Part shown: positions 26,032 to 29,899 of the stretch, piece after piece
Position numbering within the stretch: position 1 is the first letter of the stretch
Layout of the letters: the number at the start of each line of letters is the position of its first letter
Assembly (NCBI GenBank): GCA_045122895.1
Contig: JBGVIE010000039.1
Coordinates: forward strand, 1-29,899
Length of the DNA stretch: 29,899 bases
Source of the DNA: RGIG1934 sp045122895
GTDB lineage: Bacteria; Bacillota; Clostridia; Lachnospirales; Lachnospiraceae
Reading direction: 5' to 3'
The notes under the pieces: generated by a model
What the model was told of the DNA's origin: nothing
Databases searched by the model: none
The model's input: the letters and a program-made list of their open reading frames with translations, nothing else
Made by a program: the position numbers and the translations under genes

Positions 26032-26069
26032 ATAACAGAGTCAGCATACTAATCAGCTGACTCTGTTAT
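26032..26069 (-). promoter_or_regulatory. Intercistronic hairpin between scfA and scfB
   Basis: A perfect 14-bp inverted repeat, ATAACAGAGTCAGC (26032-26045) with 26056-26069, around a 10-base loop. No T tract follows on either strand, so it is not a classic terminator. It could stabilise the scfA end of the message or attenuate transcription, which is inferred. Confidence 0.7.
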
Positions 26070-26104
26070 GTAATGTTCATTAATTATTGTTATGTCTAAC
26101 AAAA

Positions 26105-26245
26105 TTACTTGTTCTCGCAGCTCTGGTTTCCTACTGTACAAGATGTCTTACATGCTGACTGGCATGATGTCTGACATTCTCCACATCCACCCTTTTTCAT
26201 AGTGTCCTTTAAAGTCTTGTTTGTTAATGTCTTAATGTGTTTCAT
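26105..26245 (-). CDS. scfA: SCIFF ranthipeptide precursor (six Cys in forty-five)
   Basis: A 46-residue peptide too short for most gene callers. It begins MKHIKTLTNKTLKDTMKK, and its C-terminal half carries six cysteines at 21, 24, 28, 32, 36 and 43 (CGECQTSCQSACKTSC followed by TVGNQSC). This is the near-invariant SCIFF sequence of Clostridia. ScfB joins cysteines to neighbouring residues by thioether bonds; in the Clostridium thermocellum CteA/CteB pair a Cys32-Thr37 link has been reported (from memory), and both residues are present here. A strong AAGGAGGG site is at 26253-26260. Ranthipeptides have been linked to population-level signalling; the function here is inferred. Confidence 0.96.
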   Translation of the reverse strand: MKHIKTLTNKTLKDTMKKGGCGECQTSCQSACKTSCTVGNQSCENK

Positions 26246-26280
26246 ATCGAAACCCTCCTTAATGGTAATATTCTTGTGAC

Positions 26281-26308
26281 ATTATAGCATAGTTCTCTCA
26301 TTTTTCAA
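26281..26308 (-). promoter_or_regulatory. Promoter of scfA-scfB
   Basis: On the minus strand TTGAAA (26303-26308), a 16-base spacer and a perfect TATAAT (26281-26286) lie 36 bases before the scfA start. Together with the strong ribosome site this predicts high precursor expression. Confidence 0.8.
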
Positions 26309-26316
26309 AGACTTTT

Positions 26317-26595
26317 TTACTTATACATAGCTGAAAATATTGATAATATTATACAAAACAAAAATAATTGTGCCATTCCCATAAATATTTTTGTTTTTTT
26401 ATCGTATTTTTCTTTTCTGAATATGTAGAAAAAACCCGGTATATTTGCAGCCGCCACCATAACTCTTACAGGAATTGTTATGTCTGAAAAATACATATTA
26501 CAACAGTACAATATCAAAGCACTTGCCAAAATGAATACTATTGCAGTTACACCACAGACAAATGATGCCACCACCACTTCAATAACTTTTTTCAT
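26317..26595 (-). CDS. Small membrane protein of unknown function
   Basis: 92 residues with three predicted membrane helices (about 8-32, 42-59 and 71-89) and a short basic loop RKEKYDKKTK between the second and third. I recognise no family. The ribosome site is weak (GAGAA). It is upstream of scfA on the same strand, but scfA has its own strong promoter, so a functional link is not shown. It is divergent from the CBS-domain gene. Confidence 0.65.
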   Translation of the reverse strand: MKKVIEVVVASFVCGVTAIVFILASALILYCCNMYFSDITIPVRVMVAAANIPGFFYIFRKEKYDKKTKIFMGMAQLFLFCIILSIFSAMYK

Positions 26596-26681
26596 ATTTA
26601 ATTCTCATTTCATATTTACTTTTTATCTATTTATGTGTAAAATTCTATGTTGATTACATTTTTTAACAGGGAGATGATTAT

Positions 26682-27932
26682 TTGAGTTCAGGAGAAATAT
26701 GGCAGCTTGTTATACTAATTGTTTTATTATTATTATCAAGCTTCTTCTCTTCAGCAGAAACAGCACTTACAACAGTTAACAAATACCGCATACAGGCACT
26801 TATCGATGAAGGTAACAAGAGCGCCATTGTAGTAGGCAAGGTAATCAGCGATTCCGGCAAAATGCTCAGTGCTATACTTATAGGTAACAATATCGTGAAT
26901 ATTGCTGCTTCATCACTGGCTACAATTCTTGCCCAGAATTTGTTTGGTAATTATGCAGTCAGTATCGCTACCGGCATACTTACCCTACTTGTATTGATAT
27001 TTGGAGAAATAACTCCAAAAACAATAGCTACCATATATGCTGAGAAAATATCATTAGTGTACGCAAGAATAATCTATGCATTAATGGTTGTTCTCACCCC
27101 CATAATATATATTGTAAATAAGCTTGCGCTCGGTTTTATGATGCTGCTTAGAATTGATCCTTCCAAAGGCAGCACCTCCATTACAGAAGGCGAACTAAGA
27201 ACACTGGTTAACGTATCACACGAGGCAGGCGTAATTGAGAACGAAGAACGTAAAATGATAAATAATGTATTTGACTTTGGTGATACAGAGGTAAAAGACA
27301 TTATGATTCCACGAATCGATATGGTCATGGCAGATGTGAATTCAGATTACAAACATATTATGGACTTGTTCAAAGAAGAACGATTTACGAGATTTCCTAT
27401 ATATGAATATTCGCTTGACAACGTCATAGGAATAATCAATATGAAAGATCTGCTTCTGTATGACCAGAAAAAACCTTTTGATGTAAGAGATTTTCTGCGC
27501 GAACCATTTTATACATATGAATCAAAGAATCTGTCAGACCTTATGATGGAGATAAAAAAATCTTCTGTAAATATGGTCATCGTACTTGATGAATATGGTG
27601 TAGCTACAGGCCTTGTAACACTAGAAGATTTACTTGAAGAAATCGTAGGTGACATAAGAGATGAGTACGACACCGACGAGGAAAATATGATTGTGAAAAA
27701 ATCCGACAGTGAATATATAATAGAAGGTCGTACAAACCTTGAAGATATCAATGACAAATTATCACTTTCACTGGAATCAAACGACTATGACTCTCTTGGA
27801 GGTATCATAATCGAGCATCTGGACCGACTCCCAAAAGTGGGTGATAACGTTACTATCGACAATATAAAATTAACAGTATTATCCCTCGATAAGAAACGAA
27901 TAGCAAAAGTTAAGCTTGTTAAACTTAGCTGA
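26682..27932 (+). CDS. CNNM/HlyC-CorC family transporter-like protein (DUF21-CBS-CBS-CorC_HlyC)
   Basis: 416-residue membrane protein. An N-terminal CNNM/DUF21 domain with about four hydrophobic segments (1-150) includes FSSAETAL and FGEITPKTIA. A CBS pair follows (about 205-330, MIPRIDMV and FTRFPIYE), then a C-terminal CorC_HlyC domain (about 345-415). Relatives affect magnesium or cobalt homeostasis and salt resistance; the old name hemolysin is misleading. The start is TTG, eight bases after AGGGAG; a nearby ATG at 26674 is out of frame and stops at once. Confidence 0.92.
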   Translation: MSSGEIWQLVILIVLLLLSSFFSSAETALTTVNKYRIQALIDEGNKSAIVVGKVISDSGKMLSAILIGNNIVNIAASSLATILAQNLFGNYAVSIATGILTLLVLIFGEITPKTIATIYAEKISLVYARIIYALMVVLTPIIYIVNKLALGFMMLLRIDPSKGSTSITEGELRTLVNVSHEAGVIENEERKMINNVFDFGDTEVKDIMIPRIDMVMADVNSDYKHIMDLFKEERFTRFPIYEYSLDNVIGIINMKDLLLYDQKKPFDVRDFLREPFYTYESKNLSDLMMEIKKSSVNMVIVLDEYGVATGLVTLEDLLEEIVGDIRDEYDTDEENMIVKKSDSEYIIEGRTNLEDINDKLSLSLESNDYDSLGGIIIEHLDRLPKVGDNVTIDNIKLTVLSLDKKRIAKVKLVKLS

Positions 27933-27935
27933 AAG

Positions 27936-27981
27936 AAAGAGGTCTCGCTTTAACCATTGAGCGTTGAAGCGAGGCCTCTTT
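27936..27981 (+). terminator. Terminator of the CNNM gene
   Basis: A 15-bp stem with one G-U pair (27936-27950 with 27967-27981) begins four bases after the stop. The following T run is interrupted (TTTGTTATTTTAT). It may also act on the opposing response-regulator gene. Confidence 0.75.
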
Positions 27982-28003
27982 GTTATTTTATCAGTTTTTC
28001 TAT

Positions 28004-28732
28004 TTATGTAAAAAATGTATTCTTCTTTTTCATATATTCAATTTTAAATTGATTAAAACCATCTTTATATTTTCTGCTGATATTAATATTAGCACCATTA
28101 TCCATTTTAACTAATTTCGATGTAACTTCTACTATATGCTCATAATTTACTATATAAGACATATGAATTCTCACAAATGAATTTGACAGATTATTCAATT
28201 CCTTATAAATCTCTTCAATTGTCTTGTATATCTCATAACTGTAATCAATTGCATGAATAATTAACTTTCTCCCTTTACCTTCAATATATCTTATATCTCG
28301 CAAATTTATAAATCGCTTTTCTCTATTTACTACAATCTCAATCTGTTCATTTATTTCATAATCCTTCATAACACGATTCAGCGTCTTCTCTAATTTGGAA
28401 TACTCAATAGGTTTTACCAGATAATCAGCAGGATTTGTTCGAAACACATCAAACACATATTCTTTATATGCTGAAATATATATAAGTTTTCCACTGGTGT
28501 TTTTTTTGAAAATTAATTCTGCCAAGTCAATTCCGCTTTTGTCATGCAAATCCACATCCATGAAATATAAATCTACATCTATTTTATTAAGTTTTTCCTC
28601 ATTGTACAATTCATCATACGAATTGAAGGTTTTAATTTTTGTTCCTATATTTCTTTCATCAAAATAATACTCTATCAATTTCCTTATTTCTTCTAGTTGT
28701 ACTTTATTATCATCGCATATATATATTAACAT
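28004..28732 (-). CDS. LytTR-type response regulator (AgrA/ComE-like)
   Basis: A 242-residue DNA-binding regulator. The receiver domain (1-120) has IYICDD, the phosphoacceptor Asp59 in FMDVDLHDKSGI and the conserved Lys in YLVKPI. The LytTR domain (about 135-240) shows IRYIEGKGRKLIIHA and FVRIHMSYIVN. I start it at ATG 28732 (MLIYICDD), after an AGAGGA site; the longer in-frame reading includes a run of Tyr encoded by a trinucleotide repeat and is not credible. Neighbouring agrD/agrB make it the likely quorum-sensing regulator. The sensor kinase is not in the window. Confidence 0.92.
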   Translation of the reverse strand: MLIYICDDNKVQLEEIRKLIEYYFDERNIGTKIKTFNSYDELYNEEKLNKIDVDLYFMDVDLHDKSGIDLAELIFKKNTSGKLIYISAYKEYVFDVFRTNPADYLVKPIEYSKLEKTLNRVMKDYEINEQIEIVVNREKRFINLRDIRYIEGKGRKLIIHAIDYSYEIYKTIEEIYKELNNLSNSFVRIHMSYIVNYEHIVEVTSKLVKMDNGANINISRKYKDGFNQFKIEYMKKKNTFFT

Positions 28733-28807
28733 AACATTTTCATCCTCTTTGTTTTCTTTTGGGTCCTTGTGGTTAGTATGCAGATTAGCAAATTTTTTTC
28801 GTTCGAT

Positions 28808-28827
28808 ATAATAATAATAATAATAAT
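28808..28827. repeat. ATA trinucleotide tract upstream of the response regulator
   Basis: Six and two-thirds tandem copies of ATA (ATT on the coding strand of the regulator), 76 to 95 bases before its start codon. It lies in the likely promoter or 5' leader. Confidence 0.9.
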
Positions 28828-28881
28828 GTATCACTATGTTGAATAAAAATCTATAAATATTTATGAATATTACACTTTACC

Positions 28882-28923
28882 AAAAATAAAAATTGACAGA
28901 TACCCTGCTCAGATATCTGCCAA
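28882..28923 (-). terminator. Terminator of the agrD-agrB transcript
   Basis: On the minus strand TTGGCAGATA (28914-28923) pairs with TATCTGTCAA (28893-28902), ten pairs including one G-U, with an 11-base loop, then TTTTTATTTTT. It lies 48 bases after the agrB stop and isolates agrB from the response-regulator gene. A second imperfect hairpin (about 28930-28963) precedes it. Confidence 0.85.
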
Positions 28924-28970
28924 TACGCCACACCGAGAAAACGTTAATTTTCGAGGTTGGCTCTGAACAA

Positions 28971-29534
28971 TTATGTATTTTTTTTAATAGTAATCATACT
29001 AGTTACAGCTACCATACCAACAGCAGCTTCAATTGCTTTTTCTATACATTGCATTTTGATTATCATCAAACCCACAGCTAAACAATTTATCAATAGTAAC
29101 GAGCGTATCTCAAGTTTATAAAATTCTTTTTTTTCATCTTCATCTATTCTTTTATTATCACAATCAATTGGTCCCCACTTAATCAGAGCAATTGTAGATA
29201 TCAACATAGCTAATCTGTAAATACGCACATGTAATAATTTATATTTAATAATTAACACATTTACAAGTATACTGCTAATAGACAAAACCATACAATTAGA
29301 GCTTTTTTTGCAATGAAATCCCCCTGAATATTCTCTAATTGCCGAAAAGAAAAACATCATAGTAATACCAGTAAAAATACTCTTAACCCAAGCACATACA
29401 CCAATAATAATTGCATAGAAAAACAACTTTTTAAACGCTATATATAATCCATATCTATATAATTCTTCATCTTCTTTTTTTATTACATTCTCTTTAATCA
29501 TAAGACTTATCAAATAATTAGTTAATATACTCAT
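28971..29534 (-). CDS. agrB: AgrB-like autoinducer peptide-processing membrane protease
   Basis: A 187-residue integral membrane cysteine endopeptidase with about four to six hydrophobic segments. The catalytic region reads REYSGGFHCKKSSNC (67-81), giving His74 and Cys81 at the spacing of the Staphylococcus AgrB pair. It would cut the C-terminal tail of the AgrD-like peptide and close a thiolactone ring. The ATG lacks a clear Shine-Dalgarno site, and a hairpin separates it from agrD. Both suggest lower output than the precursor. Confidence 0.92.
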   Translation of the reverse strand: MSILTNYLISLMIKENVIKKEDEELYRYGLYIAFKKLFFYAIIIGVCAWVKSIFTGITMMFFFSAIREYSGGFHCKKSSNCMVLSISSILVNVLIIKYKLLHVRIYRLAMLISTIALIKWGPIDCDNKRIDEDEKKEFYKLEIRSLLLINCLAVGLMIIKMQCIEKAIEAAVGMVAVTSMITIKKNT

Positions 29535-29556
29535 TTTTAATGCTGTTATAAAAACG

Positions 29557-29584
29557 AATTAGCACTGTTTTACCAGTGCTAATT
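29557..29584 (-). promoter_or_regulatory. Intercistronic hairpin between agrD and agrB
   Basis: A perfect 11-bp stem AATTAGCACTG (29557-29567) with 29574-29584 and a six-base loop. On the minus strand it is followed by CGTTTTTA, so it could act as a leaky terminator after agrD. Confidence 0.7.
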
Positions 29585-29604
29585 GTGAACCGTATTAGAA
29601 AATA

Positions 29605-29736
29605 CTATTTCTTTTTAAATCTTTTAATATCTTTTGGTTCTTTTGGCTGATTATACAAAATTAAGCATATCGAATTAGCTTCTTTTTTTAAGCTCTTCTC
29701 TGATACCAATTTTGATACTTTAGCTAAAGTTTTCAT
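29605..29736 (-). CDS. agrD: AgrD-like cyclic autoinducer peptide precursor
   Basis: A 43-residue gene found by reading upstream of agrB. The N-terminus MKTLAKVSKLVSEKSLKKEA is a likely amphipathic membrane-binding leader. The core NSICLILYNQPKEPKDIK has a single Cys24 followed by four hydrophobic/aromatic residues and then QPKEP, the usual Clostridia AgrD layout (Cys-x4, Pro-x-x-Pro tail). A thiolactone Cys24-Tyr28 five-residue ring is inferred. The tail ends in basic KRFKKK, where Staphylococcus AgrD has an acidic tail. The ribosome site AAAGGAG is at 29747-29753, 10 bases before the ATG. Confidence 0.88.
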   Translation of the reverse strand: MKTLAKVSKLVSEKSLKKEANSICLILYNQPKEPKDIKRFKKK

Positions 29737-29761
29737 ACCAGCTTATCTCCTTTCTTGTATT

Positions 29762-29790
29762 GATATATTCACACTAACATAAAATATCAA
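29762..29790 (-). promoter_or_regulatory. Candidate agrD promoter
   Basis: On the minus strand TTGATA (29785-29790), a 17-base spacer and TATATC (29762-29767) lie 26 bases before the agrD start. The -10 is imperfect, as expected for an activator-dependent promoter. Confidence 0.45.
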
Positions 29791-29803
29791 TTCAAGAACC
29801 TTG

Positions 29804-29835
29804 ATGTAATAAACAATATGTTTATATGTAATAAA
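29804..29835. promoter_or_regulatory. Paired direct repeats, candidate LytTR-regulator binding site
   Basis: ATGTAATAAA occurs at 29804-29813 and again at 29826-29835, identical over 10 bases, with a 12-base spacer (22-base period). They start 14 bases upstream of the candidate agrD -35. LytTR regulators such as AgrA and ComE bind two about 9-base direct repeats two helical turns apart, so this is a good candidate site for the neighbouring regulator. Confidence 0.55.
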
Positions 29836-29899
29836 TTACGCTTCTACTATCATTCTGACACAGAAGATGTTATCTAATGATTCAAAAATTATTTTTCCA

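Noticed and set aside
28733..28834. N-terminal extension of the response regulator with a poly-Tyr run
   Set aside because: It is encoded by the ATA repeat and lacks family similarity; the receiver domain begins at ATG 28732 with a ribosome site.
28930..28963. Imperfect hairpin with tandem G-A pairs after agrB, possibly a structured RNA
   Set aside because: It has only about 12 pairs with a bulge, adjoins a normal terminator and matches no riboswitch or kink-turn pattern I know.
1..29899. tRNA, rRNA, CRISPR, insertion sequences or riboswitches
   Set aside because: No cloverleaf, repeat-spacer array, transposase, terminal inverted repeats or known riboswitch core was recognised by eye; a covariance-model scan was not possible.

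Overview
The window looks like chromosomal DNA of a low-GC Gram-positive anaerobe of the class Clostridia, most likely Lachnospiraceae. This is inferred from the AT-rich composition, strong Shine-Dalgarno sites with frequent GTG/TTG starts, an argJ-type cyclic arginine pathway, a SCIFF ranthipeptide locus next to secDF, an agr-type peptide locus, and the YfhO/GtrA, ABC-F and TraX-like proteins. No rRNA, tRNA, CRISPR array, insertion sequence or prophage was seen. No gene-free stretch exceeds about 260 bases.

Layout. (1) 1-4373: arginine biosynthesis. argJ-argB-argD run leftwards (argD is cut by the window edge) and argG runs rightwards from a shared control region with ArgR-type boxes. (2) 4400-8462: a two-gene envelope glycosylation unit, consisting of a GT2 polyprenyl-phosphate glycosyltransferase that appears to start at ACG and a GtrA-YfhO fusion, closed by a bidirectional terminator. 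(3) 8466-12383: a PrsA-like foldase lipoprotein, divergent from a maf / HAD phosphatase / small acidic protein / CapA-like operon. The CapA-like protein has lost most of its metal ligands. (4) 12349-14861: a TraX-like membrane protein and a GlgX/isoamylase-like protein in which all GH13 catalytic residues are replaced. (5) 15021-17494: an ABC-F ATPase and a PHP phosphoesterase. (6) 17520-26245, leftwards: scfA-scfB (SCIFF ranthipeptide and its radical SAM maturase)-secDF, then a polar amino acid ABC transporter, then recJ-apt. (7) 26317-27932: a small membrane protein and a CNNM/CBS transporter-like protein. (8) 28004-29899: an agr-like system with a LytTR response regulator, AgrB peptidase, a 43-residue AgrD-like peptide gene and a promoter-proximal pair of direct repeats.

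Two peptide systems lie within 5.3 kb of each other: scfA/scfB and agrD/agrB. In both, a very small precursor gene is separated from its processing enzyme by a perfect hairpin, which would allow more precursor than enzyme to be made. Both precursor genes are short and easily missed. The points most worth checking are the catalytically emptied GH13 and CapA-like proteins, the ACG start of the glycosyltransferase, the flippase-transferase fusion, and the agr peptide with its likely autoregulatory repeats.
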